Positions 1 through 9,990 of a stretch of DNA of 64,000 nucleotides are shown here, piece by piece. This stretch comes from CAVTJL01 sp963828215. GTDB taxonomy: Bacteria; Pseudomonadota; Alphaproteobacteria; Geminicoccales; Geminicoccaceae. The notes beneath the pieces were generated by a model that was not told the origin of the DNA, made no database searches, and worked only from the letters and a program-made list of their open reading frames with translations. Location of the stretch: contig CAWHFO010000059.1 in assembly GCA_963828215.1 (NCBI GenBank), forward strand, positions 186,001 through 250,000. Direction: 5' to 3'. Every line of letters begins with the position of its first letter. The first letter of the stretch is position 1. Both the position numbers and the translations under genes were made by a program.

Positions 1-1109
1 CAGATCGGCGCGGGCGCCGGGCTCGATCCGGCCACGATCGGCGAGGCCGACGGCGTCGGCCGGGGTCGCCGTCACCGTCGCGACCGCTTCGGAGAGGGGC
101 AGGCCGAACGGATCTTCGGTGAGACGGAAGGCCCCCTGGATCAGGCTCGCCGGGATGTAGTCCGAGGAGAGGATGTCGAGGGCCCGCGCCTCGACCAGAG
201 CAGCGGCGGCGACATTGCCCGAATGGGAAGCGCCACGGATCAGGTTCGGGAGCCCCCATCAGCACGTGGAGGCCGTGCGCCCGCGCCGCCTCTGCCGCCT
301 CGAGCGTGGTCGGGAACTCGGTCAGAACGCAGCCGAGAGCAGCCGCCTCCTCGATGTGCGCCGGGGAGGCGTCGTCGTGGCTCGCGACCGGCATCCGGCG
401 CCCGGCCGCGATGGCGGTGAGCCGGCGGCGGTTCGGCGCCGCATGACGCGTCGAGCCCTCGATCAGGGCCAGGACATGCCGCTCGACCGCCGCCTCGTCC
501 ATGGCGGAGGCGGAGCGGTAACGTTTCTTGTATGCCTCGATGTCGGGCGACTGTCGGTCTCCCGGGGCGTGGTCCATCAGCGAGAGCAGGCCGAGACCGG
601 GCTCGTCGAGAAGGCCCAGGAGCAGCGGGGCGATGTCCGGATGGGTGAGCTCGCAGCGCAGATGGAGGCGGTGGTCGATCCGCAGCATGCCGTGCCGGCG
701 CGCCAGGGCGAGCCCGTCGAGCATCGGCCGGAGATACTCGTCCCGCATGTCCCAGCCGGGTGCGGCGCCGATCACCAGCGAATCGAAGACGGTCGTGATG
801 CCCGACCCGGCGAGCTGGGTGTCGTGGGCCATGGCCGCCGACACCGGGTCCCACTGGACGCCGATGCGCGGGCTGAAGTGCCTTTCCAGATTGTCGGTGT
901 GCAGCTCGACCAGGCCCGGGATCAGGAGGTCGCCCTCGAGGTCCAGCGCCGAGGGCAGGCTCGTGGCGCCGTGGTCGATCGACGGCGATCCGGCCGTCGC
1001 GAATGACGAGGCTGCCGACCACGACCTCGCCCGCGAGCACGAGTTTCGCGTTCGCCAGCACGACCTCCGGCGTCTCCGTCCCGGCAGCCTCGTGGGATCG
1101 CTGAAGCAC
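1..1109 (-). CDS. phnM: PhnM-type phosphonate hydrolase, copy A (3' end cut by window; two frame breaks)
   Basis: This is an amidohydrolase of the PhnM family, which removes pyrophosphate from ribose 1-methylphosphonate 5-triphosphate in the C-P lyase pathway. The translation contains GLVELHTDNLERHF (metal-binding loop), ITTVFDSLVIG, LMDHAPGDRQ, VASHDDASPAH, GASHSGNV and LSSDYIPAS, each closely matching copy B at 7374-8516. A GTG at 1109 with AAGGAG five bases upstream is the best start. Two changes of frame are needed, near 985 (before the LEGDLLIPG segment) and near 250 (one extra base inside the MGAPNLIRG codons). The C-terminus runs off the window at ADL. It is divergent from the cyclase gene at 1277. 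Whether the breaks are real decay or read errors cannot be told from one sequence. Confidence 0.85.
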
Positions 1110-1276
1110 CCGATCTCCTTCCAGCGCCCGCCGCGACGCCATGCGCGAGCGCCGTCGGAGCTAGCAGGCCCGGCAGGCTTTGGGCAACTCGCAGAAGCCG
1201 TGTCCAGCACGCCGCCTCTTGCGCTCGGGCCCTTGCGCCCATCGATCGACAACGAGCGACGGAAGGAGACCGGACG

Positions 1277-2251
1277 ATGTGCACGCCCAGAATCGTGGAC
1301 GAGGCGATGAGGAAAAAGATCGCCGCCTACGGCGCCAGGTTCCGCGAGGTGACGGCGAGCCCGTTCGGCTCGGAGGACGAGATCGGGATGCTCAACCTGA
1401 TCGACGCCGCCTCGCGCGACGCCATCATGAGCCGGGCGGATGCCGGAAAAATGCTCGATCTCGCCGTCGATCACTTCATGGGCATGCCGAGCTGGCTCGC
1501 GGCCGGCGATCCGCCCTACCAGATCTGGATGACGCACACGCCCAAGGGCGAGGAGCTGGACGACGTGATGGGCGTGGGGCCGGAGCAGAACCGGCTCGCC
1601 GCCTACTCGGGCGATGCGTTCTCGATGTACACGCACTGCGGCACGCACATCGACGCGCTCAATCACTGGGGCTACGGGGGAAAAATCTTCAACAATTTCT
1701 CGGCGGTCGAGAGCATCGGCAGCCGTCATTGGCGGAAGGCCGGCGTCGACAGGTTTCCGCCCATCGTCGCGCGCGGCATCCTGCTCGACGTGGCAGCGCT
1801 TCACGGGCTGGACATGCTGCCGGCGAGCTACGGCATCGGCGAGAAGGATCTCGAGGGCTGCCTGAAGCATCAGGGGATCGAGCTGCGGCCGGGCGATGTC
1901 GTGATGATACGGACCGGGCGGATGCGCGCCTGGCCCGACCGGGACGCCTACATGCCCAACCCGCCGGGCCTGAACCGGGAGGGTGCGCAATATCTCGCCG
2001 AGGGCGGGGCGATCACGATCGGCGGTGACACGCTGACCCTGGAGCAGATACCTTCGGCCGATCCGGAGAACTGGATGGTCGTCCACACCTATCTTCTGGC
2101 CGAGGCGGGCGTGCCGATCATGGAGGTCGTGAACCTCGAGGAGCTGGCGGCCCTGCGCCTCTACGAGTTCGCCTTCTTCGGCGCCTGCGTGAAGCTCAGG
2201 GGCGCCACCGGCGCGCCGATGCGGCCGGTCGCCATGCCGCTTCGCGCCTGA
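1277..2251 (+). CDS. cyclase-family metal-dependent hydrolase (kynurenine formamidase-like)
   Basis: This 324-residue protein belongs to the cyclase family (PF04199), which includes kynurenine formamidases and isatin hydrolases. It shows the family's metal-binding HCGTHIDALNH stretch around residue 121 and the RPGDVVMIRTGR strand around residue 207. Family members hydrolyse amide or lactam bonds with Mn or Zn; the substrate here is unknown. The ATG follows AAGGAG by eight bases. The gene is intact, and the pirin gene starts 14 bases downstream, so the two are probably one transcript. It is divergent from phnM copy A, but I see no functional link to phosphonates. Confidence 0.85.
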   Translation: MCTPRIVDEAMRKKIAAYGARFREVTASPFGSEDEIGMLNLIDAASRDAIMSRADAGKMLDLAVDHFMGMPSWLAAGDPPYQIWMTHTPKGEELDDVMGVGPEQNRLAAYSGDAFSMYTHCGTHIDALNHWGYGGKIFNNFSAVESIGSRHWRKAGVDRFPPIVARGILLDVAALHGLDMLPASYGIGEKDLEGCLKHQGIELRPGDVVMIRTGRMRAWPDRDAYMPNPPGLNREGAQYLAEGGAITIGGDTLTLEQIPSADPENWMVVHTYLLAEAGVPIMEVVNLEELAALRLYEFAFFGACVKLRGATGAPMRPVAMPLRA

Positions 2252-2265
2252 ACGGAGGAACGAAG

Positions 2266-3184
2266 ATGAGCCGGCAGCTATCTGTGGAGCCCGAGGCTCC
2301 GAACCAGGCCCCACCGGGACGGGTCGAGACGGCGATCCTGCCCAGGGCCCGCGATCTCGGCGGGTTCGAGGTCAGGCGCGCCCTGCCCTCGGCCCGCCGC
2401 CAGATGGTCGGCCCTTTTATCTTTTTCGACCAGATGGGGCCGGCCGAGCTCCTGGTGGGGGGCGGGCTCGATGTCCGGCCCCATCCCCATATCGGGCTCG
2501 CCACGGTCACCTATCTCCTCGACGGCGAGATCATGCATCGGGACAGCCTGGGCTCGGTCCAGCCGATCCGGCCGGGCGACGTCAACTGGATGACCGCCGG
2601 ACGCGGCATCGCCCACTCCGAACGCACGCCCCAGGAGGCGCGACTGAAAAAAGGGCCGGCTCTTCGGCCTGCAGGCCTGGGTGGCGCTGCCGAAAGGAGC
2701 GGAGGAGACCGACGCGGGCTTCTCCCATCACGAGAAGGGCCGGCTGCCGCTCGTCGCCGGCGAGGGCAAGGAGGTAAGATTAATCGCGGGCTCGCTCTAT
2801 GGCGAAGCCTCCCCGGTGCCGACCTTCTCCTCGATGTTCTATGCCGACGCCTCGCTGGCCGCGGGTGCGAGGCTGCCGCTGCCGGTCGAGCACGAGGAGC
2901 GGGCCGTCTATGTGGTCCAGGGAGAGATAGAGATCGCCGGCGACCGCTTCGCCGCCCCGCATCTTTTGATCTTCCGGCCGGGCGACGCGATCACGGTGAC
3001 GGCCGTGAGCGCGGCACGGCTGCTGCTCCTCGGCGGTGCCCCGATGGACGGGCCGCGCTACATCTGGTGGAATTTCGTGTCGAGCTCGAAAGACAGAATC
3101 GAGGTGGCGAAGGCCGACTGGCAGGCGGGCCGCTTCGCGCCCGTGCCGGAGGAGACGGAGTTCATTCCGCTGCCGGAGGGGTAG
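2266..3184 (+). CDS. pirin-family cupin protein (one frame break)
   Basis: This is a pirin of about 305 residues with two cupin domains. The N-terminal cupin has the HPHIGLATVTYLLDGEI metal-site signature (residues about 78-94) and MTAGRGIAHSE. The C-terminal cupin follows after FGLQAWVALP. Some pirins are quercetin dioxygenases or redox-linked cofactors; the role here is not deducible. The reading frame changes at a run of six A near 2646-2651, where one base too many or too few would explain the break. That homopolymer context favours a sequencing error. GGAGG lies seven bases before the ATG, and the gene sits 14 bases after the cyclase gene. Confidence 0.85.
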
Positions 3185-3371
3185 GAGCGGGCGAGGGGTC
3201 CTCAGCCCACGCCGGCGAGATAGGCGCCGACCTGCCTGGGAGCGAGGCTGACCTGTGCCGCGATCGCGGCCTTCAACGGGCCTCCGGCCGACTGCCGTCG
3301 CACGAGGGCGCCGTGGATCTCCGAGATGTGGACGATGGGCCCATCGGGATCGCAAGCCAGCTTCGACTCGC

Positions 3372-4682
3372 TCAGCCCCGCCGGTCGCCCGTCACGCGCC
3401 AGATCACGTCGCCGACGTCGTCGGCGACGAGGAGCGAGCCGTCGGGGCCGATCGTGACGCCCACTGGTCGTCCATAGGAGGCGCGCTCGTCCGGTGCCAG
3501 AAACCCGGTCAGGACGTCGCGCGGCGGGCCGGCCGGGCGGCCGTTCTCGAAAGGCACGAAGACCACCTTGTAGCCGCTGAGCTTGCTGCGGTTCCAGGAG
3601 CCGTGCTGGCCGATGGCCATGCCGTCGGGGAAGCCGGGAAGCGTGCCGGCGGGCAGCCAGCAGAGACCCAGGGACGCGGTATGCCCGCCCAGCGCGTAGT
3701 CCGGCGTCAGGGCCTTGGCGACCAGGGCCGGATTCTGCGGCACGCGGTCGTCCACTGTCCGCCCCCAATAGCAATAGGGCCAGCCATAGAAGCCCCCGTC
3801 CTTGACCGAGGTCAGGTAGTCGGGCGGCGTCTCGTCGCCCAGGCCGTCGCGCTCGTTGACCACCGTCCAGAGCACGCCGGTCCGAGGCTCCCATGCCAGG
3901 CCCACGGGGTTGCGCAGCCCCGAGGCGAAGATGCGGCTGGTGCCGGCCGCGAGATCGAGCTCGTAGATGGCCGCCCGCCCCTCCTCGGCCGCCATGCCCT
4001 CGTCGCCGATATTGGTGAGCGAGCCCACCCCGACGAAGAGCTTCTGCCCGTCGGGGCTCGCCAGCAGGCTCCGCGTCCAGTGCCCGCCGGGCTTGAACGC
4101 GGCCACCTTCTTTCCCGGCGCCGTGATGCGGCTGGTGCCCGCCACGAACGGAAAGGCGACCACGCCGTCGGTGTTGCCCACGTAGAACGTGTCGCCGAGG
4201 AGCGCCATGCCGAAGGGCTGGTTCTGCCCGTCGAGGAAAACCTCGCGGGATTCGGCCACGCCGTCGCCGTCCCTGTCGCGCAGCAGCATGATTCGGTTCG
4301 GGCTGACCCCCACGGCGGCGGCGCGCTGCATGGTGCTGAACATGGCGTAGTCGAAGACGCTCCGGACGGGCCCGGCCAGGGTCAGGGCCTCGGCGACGAG
4401 AACCCCGCCGTCGGGCAGCACGTGGATCCAGCGGGGATGCTCGAGCCCGGCCGCGAACGCATTGACCTCGAGGCCGGGTGCCGCGACCGGCGTCTGCCCC
4501 TGGCTCCATCCCCTGGCGGTCGGCATCTTGAGTGTCGGGAGGGCGCCCTGCGGCTTTGCCGCCGGGATCGTCGGAGCGCCGCCGAAGGCCGGCTGGTGGG
4601 CACCGCCTTCCCGCTGCCGCCACAGGATCAATGCGGCGCCGATCAGCTCGACCCCTCGCCCGAAGATGCCGGAAAAGCTCAC
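3372..4682 (-). CDS. sorbosone dehydrogenase-family (PQQ-type) beta-propeller protein
   Basis: This 436-residue protein matches the soluble PQQ glucose/sorbosone dehydrogenase family: repeated propeller blades with PRWIHVLPDGGVLVAE, GLRNPVGLAWEP, GFYGWPYCYWG and RPVGVTIGPDGSLLVADD. A GTG start at 4682 is chosen because GGAGG lies just upstream and the N-terminus then begins VSFSGIFGRG followed by a hydrophobic stretch (VELIGAALIL), a signal anchor that would place the propeller in the periplasm. Longer in-frame extensions upstream are arginine-rich and unlike coding sequence. The family oxidises sugars or aldoses with PQQ, though many members have unknown substrates. It ends convergently with the pirin gene, about 190 bases apart. 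Confidence 0.85.
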   Translation of the reverse strand: MSFSGIFGRGVELIGAALILWRQREGGAHQPAFGGAPTIPAAKPQGALPTLKMPTARGWSQGQTPVAAPGLEVNAFAAGLEHPRWIHVLPDGGVLVAEALTLAGPVRSVFDYAMFSTMQRAAAVGVSPNRIMLLRDRDGDGVAESREVFLDGQNQPFGMALLGDTFYVGNTDGVVAFPFVAGTSRITAPGKKVAAFKPGGHWTRSLLASPDGQKLFVGVGSLTNIGDEGMAAEEGRAAIYELDLAAGTSRIFASGLRNPVGLAWEPRTGVLWTVVNERDGLGDETPPDYLTSVKDGGFYGWPYCYWGRTVDDRVPQNPALVAKALTPDYALGGHTASLGLCWLPAGTLPGFPDGMAIGQHGSWNRSKLSGYKVVFVPFENGRPAGPPRDVLTGFLAPDERASYGRPVGVTIGPDGSLLVADDVGDVIWRVTGDRRG

Positions 4683-4882
4683 TGCGATCCTCCAACTGGT
4701 CGCGCGCACGCTAGCCGAAGCCAGCCGGTGCTGGATACGACGATGTGCGAGCCCGCGAGCCCGGAAGCGGCGGAGCCTTCTGCCTGCCTGGCGCAGGCGC
4801 CGAGGTCCCGACACGACCCCTCGCGGCCCGGCTCGTGGCCATCATCGTCGAGGTCGAGCCGGCCGATCCCGACCGAGCGCCC

Positions 4883-7254
4883 TCAGGACTTCCAGCGCCA
4901 CTCCTTGACCTCCGGCATGTCGTCGCCGTGGCGCTCCACATAGTCCCGATGCTCGGCGAGCTTGTCGCGCAGGAGCTGCTTGACGTGGCTGGCGATGGTC
5001 TGGAGGCGGGGGACGCGGTCGATCACGTCGCCGGCCAGGTGAAAGCGGTCGAGGTCGTTCAGGACCGTCATGTCGAAGGGCGTGGTGGTGGTCCCCTCCT
5101 CCTTGTAGCCGCGCACGTGGATGTTCTTGTGGTTGGTGCGCCGGTAGGTCAGGCGGTGGATCAGCCAGGGATAGCCGTGGAACGCGAAGATGACGGGCTT
5201 GTCGCGGGTGAAGAGCGAATCGAACTCGCTGTCGGGGAGCCCGTGGGGATGCTCGGTCGAGGGCTGCAGCGTCATCAGGTCGACGACGTTGACGACGCGG
5301 ATCTTGAGATCGGGCAGGTGGGTGCGGAGGAAATCGACGGCGGCCAGGGTCTCGAGCGTCGGGACGTCGCCGGCGCAGGCCATGACGGCGTCGGGCTCGG
5401 CGCCCTCGTCGTTGCTGGCCCAGGTCCAGATCCCGAGGCCCTGCGTGCAGTGGCGGACCGCGGCCTCCATGTCGAGCCATTGCAGCTCGGGCTGCTTGCC
5501 GGCGACGATGACGTTCACATAGTTGCGGCTTCTCAGGCAGTGGTCGACGACCGAGAGCAGCGTGTTGGCGTCGGGCGGCAGGTAGACGCGCACGACGTCC
5601 GCCTTCTTGTTGACGACATGGTCGATGAAGCCCGGGTCCTGGTGGCTGAAGCCGTTGTGGTCCTGGCGCCAGACATGGCTGGTGAGAAGGTAGTTGAGCG
5701 AGGCGATGGGCCGCCGCCAGCGGATGTGGCGCGTGGTCTTCAGCCACTTGGCGTGCTGGTTGAACATCGAATCGACGATGTGGATGAAGGCCTCGTAGCA
5801 CGAGAAGAAGCCGTGGCGGCCGGTCAGGAGATAGCCTTCGAGCCAGCCCTGGCAGAGATGCTCGCTCAGGACCTCCATGACCCGTCCGTCCGGCGCCACG
5901 TGGTCGTCGTTCGGCAGGATCTCGGCGGTGGAGAGGCGGTTGGTCACGTCGAAGAGCGCGGTAAGCCGGTTCGACGCCGTCTCGTCGGGCCCCACCACCC
6001 GGAAGTTCTTTTCGTCGGCGTTGAGGCGCATGACGTCGCGGAGGTACTGGCCCGCGAGACGGGTCGCCTCCGCCCGCACCGCGCCGGGCTGCGGCACGGC
6101 CACCGCATAGTCCCGGAAATCGGGAAGGTTCAGGTCCCTGAGGAGCAGGCCGCCATTGGCGCGCGGGTTGGCGCCCATGCGCCGGTCGCCCTCCGGCGCC
6201 AGCGCCGCCAGCTCGGGCACGAGCCGGCCCCCGGCGTCGAACAGCTCCTCGGGCCGATAGCTCCTCATCCATTCCTCGAGCATCCGGAGATGCTCCGGAT
6301 TGGCTGTAGACCTCGGCGAGCGGCACCTGGTGCGCCCGGAACGTGCCCTCGACCTGCCGGCCGTCCACGATCTTCGGGCCGGTCCAGCCCTTGGGCGACT
6401 TCAGCACGATCAGCGGCCAGCGCGGCCGGCGGGTAAAACCGTCGGCGCGGGCCGAGGCCTGGATGGCCTCGATCTCGTCGAGGACCTCGTCCAGCGTCTC
6501 GGCCATCAGACGATGCATCGCCTCCGGCTCGTGGCCGGCGACGATGTAGGGCTTGTAGCCGTAGCCGGTCAGGAGCTGCTCCAGCTCCTCGTCGCCGATG
6601 CGGGCCAGGACGGTGGGGTTGGCGATCTTGTAGCCGTTGAGGTGCAGGATCGGCAGCACGGCGCCGTCCGGTGGCCGGGTTGAGGAACTTGTTGGAGTGC
6701 CAGCTCGCGGCCAGGGCGCCGGTCTCGGCCTCGCCGTCGCCGACGACGCAGCAGACGAGCAGATCCGGATTGTCGAAGGCGGCGCCGTAGGCGTGGAGCA
6801 GCGAGTAGCCGAGCTCGCCGCCCTCGTGGATCGAGCCCGGCGTCTCGGGCGCCACGTGGCTGGGGATTCCGCCCGGGAAGGAGAACTGGGTGAAGAGGCG
6901 CTTCATGCCCGCTTCGCTCTCCGGGATGTTCGGGTAGACCTCGCTGTAGGTGCCTTCGAGCCAGGTGTTGGCGACTATGCCCGGCCCGCCATGCCCCGGG
7001 CCGGCCACGTAGATGACGTCGAGGTCGCGCGCCTTGATCACGCGGTTGAGGTGGACATAGACGAAATTGAGCCCGGGCGTCGTGCCCCAGTGGCCGAGCA
7101 GGCGGGGCTTGATGTGCTCGCGCCTCAGCGGCTCCCTGAGCAGGGGATTGTCCATCAGGTAGATCTGCCCGATCGACAGGTAGTTGGCCGCGCGCCAATA
7201 GGCGTCCATGCGGCGCAGCTCGTCCGCGGTCGCGGAGCTGTGGTCGGCTTCCAT
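4883..7254 (-). CDS. xfp: xylulose-5-phosphate/fructose-6-phosphate phosphoketolase (two frame breaks)
   Basis: Phosphoketolase is a thiamine-diphosphate enzyme that cleaves xylulose 5-phosphate with phosphate to acetyl phosphate and glyceraldehyde 3-phosphate. Family landmarks are LLGHWGTTPGLNF, GPGHGGPGIVANTWLEG, TPGSIHEGGELGYSLLHAYGAA, VVGDGEAETG, HLNGYKIANPTVLAR, and near the end HGYPWLIHRLTYRR and HVRGYKEEGTTTTPFDM. Total length (about 790 residues) is normal for the family. ATG 7254 follows GGGAGGAAGC, a strong ribosome site. The frame changes near 6670 (after FLNPATG) and near 6305 (after AEVYSQ). It is downstream of phnM copy B on the same strand, 119 bases away, and may be co-transcribed with the phn operon. 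Confidence 0.9.
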
Positions 7255-7373
7255 GCTTCCTCCCGGGTTCGGAGCCCCTGAGCCGGCGGCCTGGACAGCG
7301 TTGCCGCCGGCGTGGGCGAGCCGTCTCTCCCTGACCAATAATGGCCCGCTTCGGGGGTCGGCCCAGCCCTTGC

Positions 7374-8516
7374 TTACGCGATGCGGGCGCCGGAGCGCCA
7401 GACCGTGGTGACGCAGGGCGTCGCACCGACCTCCCGGACCCGGACGAGGTCGGCACGCAGGCCTTCGGCCAGGGCACCGCGGTCGTGGAGGCCGAGCAGG
7501 CGGGCGGGTGCCAGGGTGACGGTGGCGACGGCGGCGGCCAGCTCGATCCCGCTGGCCCGATGCAGCCGGAAGACCGCCTGGAGCAGGCTGGACGGCACAT
7601 AGTCGGAGGAGAAGACGTCGAGCAGGCCATGACCCGCGAGGTCGCCGGCCGAGACGTTGCCGGAGTGCGAGCCGCCGAGCACGAGATTGGGGGCGCCCAT
7701 CACGATGCCCATGCCGGCGGCGCGGGCCGCGAAGGCGGCCTCGAGCGTGGTCGGAAACTCGGAGATGGTGACACCGCTGTCCCGCGCCTCCTGGACATGC
7801 TCGGGCGTCGTGTCGTCATGGCTGGCCCGGACCGCCGGATGGCCGGCCAGCAGCTCGAGCAGCCGCAGGCGGTTCTTCTGCGCGTTGGCCTGCTGCTCGA
7901 GGATGCGCTGCTCGATCATCGCCCCCAGCGCCGCGTCGTCCTTGACGGTGCGGCCCATGTGGAAGAGCCGGTACTTTTCCGGGTCCCGCCACTGCCGCTG
8001 GCCGGGCGTGTGATCCATGAAGGAGACGAGCGCCAGATCCGGCTCCGTCAGCAGCGGCTCGAAGAGGGAGACGCAGCCGGGGTCGGTCGTCTCGAGCCGC
8101 AGGTGCAGATGATGGTCGGCCTTGAGCGCGCCGGCGGCGCGGGCCCGCCGCAGCACGTCGAGCGAGAGCCGCAGCAGCTCCAGCCGCTCCTCCTTGCCGC
8201 CGTAGAAGCCGACGCAGACGGCGTCGCAGACGGTCGTGATGCCGGCGGCGGCGATCTGGGCGTCGTGCTGCAGCATGGCGGCATCGGCCGGCCAGCGCAC
8301 GCCCGGCCGGGGCTGGAACTGCCGCTCGAGATTGTCGGTATGCAGCTCCACGAAGCCCGGCAGCAGCCAGTCGCCCTCGAGGTCGAGCGCCGCGGGTGCC
8401 CTGGACCGGCCCGCCTCGACCGCGACGATGCGGCCGTCCCTCACGACGAGCGTTCCCTCGACCACCGCGCCCGGGCCAACGATCCGGGCATTGGTCAGGA
8501 TCAGGTCGGCGCTCAT
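7374..8516 (-). CDS. phnM: PhnM, ribose 1-methylphosphonate 5-triphosphate diphosphatase (operon copy B)
   Basis: This intact 380-residue amidohydrolase is the operon PhnM, which converts ribose 1-methylphosphonate 5-triphosphate to the 5-phosphate that C-P lyase cleaves. It begins MSADLILTNARIVGPG and carries VELHTDNLERQFQPRPG (metal loop), TTVCDAVCVGFYGGKEE, SFMDHTPGQRQ, RASHDDTTPEH, GGSHSGNVSAGD and FSSDYVPSSLL. Length matches E. coli PhnM (about 378). Its ATG overlaps the phnL stop as ATGA, a sign of translational coupling. It is the last C-P lyase gene of the minus-strand operon and differs clearly in sequence from copies A and C. Confidence 0.95.
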   Translation of the reverse strand: MSADLILTNARIVGPGAVVEGTLVVRDGRIVAVEAGRSRAPAALDLEGDWLLPGFVELHTDNLERQFQPRPGVRWPADAAMLQHDAQIAAAGITTVCDAVCVGFYGGKEERLELLRLSLDVLRRARAAGALKADHHLHLRLETTDPGCVSLFEPLLTEPDLALVSFMDHTPGQRQWRDPEKYRLFHMGRTVKDDAALGAMIEQRILEQQANAQKNRLRLLELLAGHPAVRASHDDTTPEHVQEARDSGVTISEFPTTLEAAFAARAAGMGIVMGAPNLVLGGSHSGNVSAGDLAGHGLLDVFSSDYVPSSLLQAVFRLHRASGIELAAAVATVTLAPARLLGLHDRGALAEGLRADLVRVREVGATPCVTTVWRSGARIA

Positions 8517-9209
8517 GCGGCGGCCCGTGCCGGCTGGAGCTCGAGGGTCCGGTCGGCGACCCGGCCGCGCATGTCGGCATCGTGGAAGATGCCGAGGCAG
8601 GCCGCCCCCCGAGCCTTCGCCTCGAGGATGAGGTCGACGACCCGGTCGCGGTTGGCGGCGTCGAGCGAGGCGGTCGGCTCGTCCAGAAGAAGCACCGGAA
8701 AGGGATGAGAAAAGCCCCGGGCGATGTTGACCCGCTGCTGCTCGCCGCCGGAGAAGGTGGCCGGCGGCAGGCTCCAGAGACGCTCGGGGATGGCGAGGCG
8801 TTCCAGAAGCGAGGCCGCCCGCCCGCGCGCCGTGTCGCCATCGATGCCGAGGGCACGTCAGCGGCTCGGCCACGATGTCGATCGCGGGCACGCGGGGCAC
8901 GACCCGCAGGAACTGGCTCACATAGCCGAGGGTCCGCCGCCGGACCTCCAGCACCAGGCGCGGGTCGGCACGGGCGAGATCGACCTCCCTGCCCCGGTGC
9001 TGGATCAGGATGCGACCGGCCATCGCCCGGTAGGTGCCGTAGACGAGCTTCAGGACCGTGCTCTTGCCGGCGCCCGAGGGGCCGACCAGGGCCACGCACT
9101 CGCCCGGCTCGACGGCGAGATCGAGGGCCTCGAGCACGGGCAAGCGGAGCCCGCCCTGGAGATGGAGGGTGAAGGCCTTGCCGAGACCCCGGACGAGCAG
9201 CGCCGGCAT
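8513..9209 (-). CDS. phnL: PhnL, ABC-type ATPase of the C-P lyase machinery (one frame break)
   Basis: PhnL is an ABC ATPase needed with PhnGHI to make the ribose-triphosphate phosphonate. Seen here: Walker A GPSGAGKSTVLKLVYG, YVSQFLRVVPRVPAIDIVAEPL, signature FSGGEQQRVNIARG, Walker B VLLLDEPTASLDAANRD and switch FHDADM. The frame changes near 8859, where one extra base separates the AEPL codons from ALGID; correcting it gives about 231 residues, the usual length. It starts four bases after the phnK stop and ends overlapping phnM by ATGA. It lacks any membrane partner, as expected for a C-P lyase component rather than a transporter. Confidence 0.92.
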
Positions 9210-9213
9210 CGGG

Positions 9214-9990
9214 TCAGCCTTGCAGGATCGAGGCGACGAGGAGCTGGCTGTAGGGATGCTGGGGGTCCTCCAGGACCTGATCGGTGAGCCCGGTCTCGAC
9301 CACGCGGCCCCTCTGCATCACCAGCATGCGGTGGGACAGCAGCCGGGCCACGGCGAGGTCGTGGGTCACGATAACCACCGACAGTGAAAGCTCGGTAACC
9401 AGAGAGCGCAACAGGTCGATCAGTCGCGCCTGCACCGACACGTCGAGGCCGCCCGTGGGCTCGTCCATGAAGACGAGGCGCGGCCGGGAGACGAGGTTTC
9501 TCGCGATCTGGAGGCGCTGCTGCATGCCGCCCGAGAAGGTCCGGGGCAGGTCGTCGATGCGGCCGGCCTCGATCTCGACGCGCGCCAGCCAATCCTCGGC
9601 GGAGGCTCGGATGCGACCGTAGTGGCGGGCGCCGACGGCCATCAGCCGCTCGCCGATATTGCCGCCGGCGGTGATGGCGAGCCTGAGGCCGTCCCGGGGG
9701 TTCTGATGAACGAAACCCCACTCGGTGCGGAACAGCCACCGGCGCTGCGGCTCGCCCAGCGCCAGCACGTCGACGACGCCCTCGTGCCGGGTGGCGTAGC
9801 GGACGCTGCCGGCATCGGCGGTCAGAAGGCCGGCGAGACAGCCGAGCAGCGTGGTCTTGCCGGAGCCCGATTCCCCGACCACGGCCAGGACCTCGCCGGG
9901 CCAGAGATCGAAGCCGACGCCGTCGACGGCGACGAGATTGCCGAAGTGTCTGGTGAGCCCTTCGACGCTGAGGAGAGGAGGCTCGCTCAC
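9214..9990 (-). CDS. phnK: PhnK, ABC-type ATPase bound to the C-P lyase core
   Basis: PhnK is an ABC protein that docks on PhnJ in the C-P lyase core complex. The 258-residue sequence shows VVGESGSGKTTLLGCLAG (Walker A), GFVHQNPRDGLRLAITAGGNIGERLMA, FSGGMQQRLQIARNL (signature), LVFMDEPTGGLDVSVQARL (Walker B) and the VIVTHDLAVARL switch. A GTG at 9990 is the likely start (VSEPPLLSVEG). As sequenced there is no stop codon between phnJ and this start, so phnJ reads straight into phnK in frame across a run of five G. If that run were four G, phnJ would stop at TGA overlapping this GTG as GTGA, the normal arrangement. Confidence 0.93.
   Translation of the reverse strand: MSEPPLLSVEGLTRHFGNLVAVDGVGFDLWPGEVLAVVGESGSGKTTLLGCLAGLLTADAGSVRYATRHEGVVDVLALGEPQRRWLFRTEWGFVHQNPRDGLRLAITAGGNIGERLMAVGARHYGRIRASAEDWLARVEIEAGRIDDLPRTFSGGMQQRLQIARNLVSRPRLVFMDEPTGGLDVSVQARLIDLLRSLVTELSLSVVIVTHDLAVARLLSHRMLVMQRGRVVETGLTDQVLEDPQHPYSQLLVASILQG

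Noticed and set aside
3202..3371. Coding-like minus-strand segment (GPIVHISEIHGALVRRQ, LAPRQVGAYLAGVG) between the pirin and sorbosone-dehydrogenase genes
   Set aside because: It has protein-like composition but no start codon with a ribosome site and no family I recognise; too short to call a gene.
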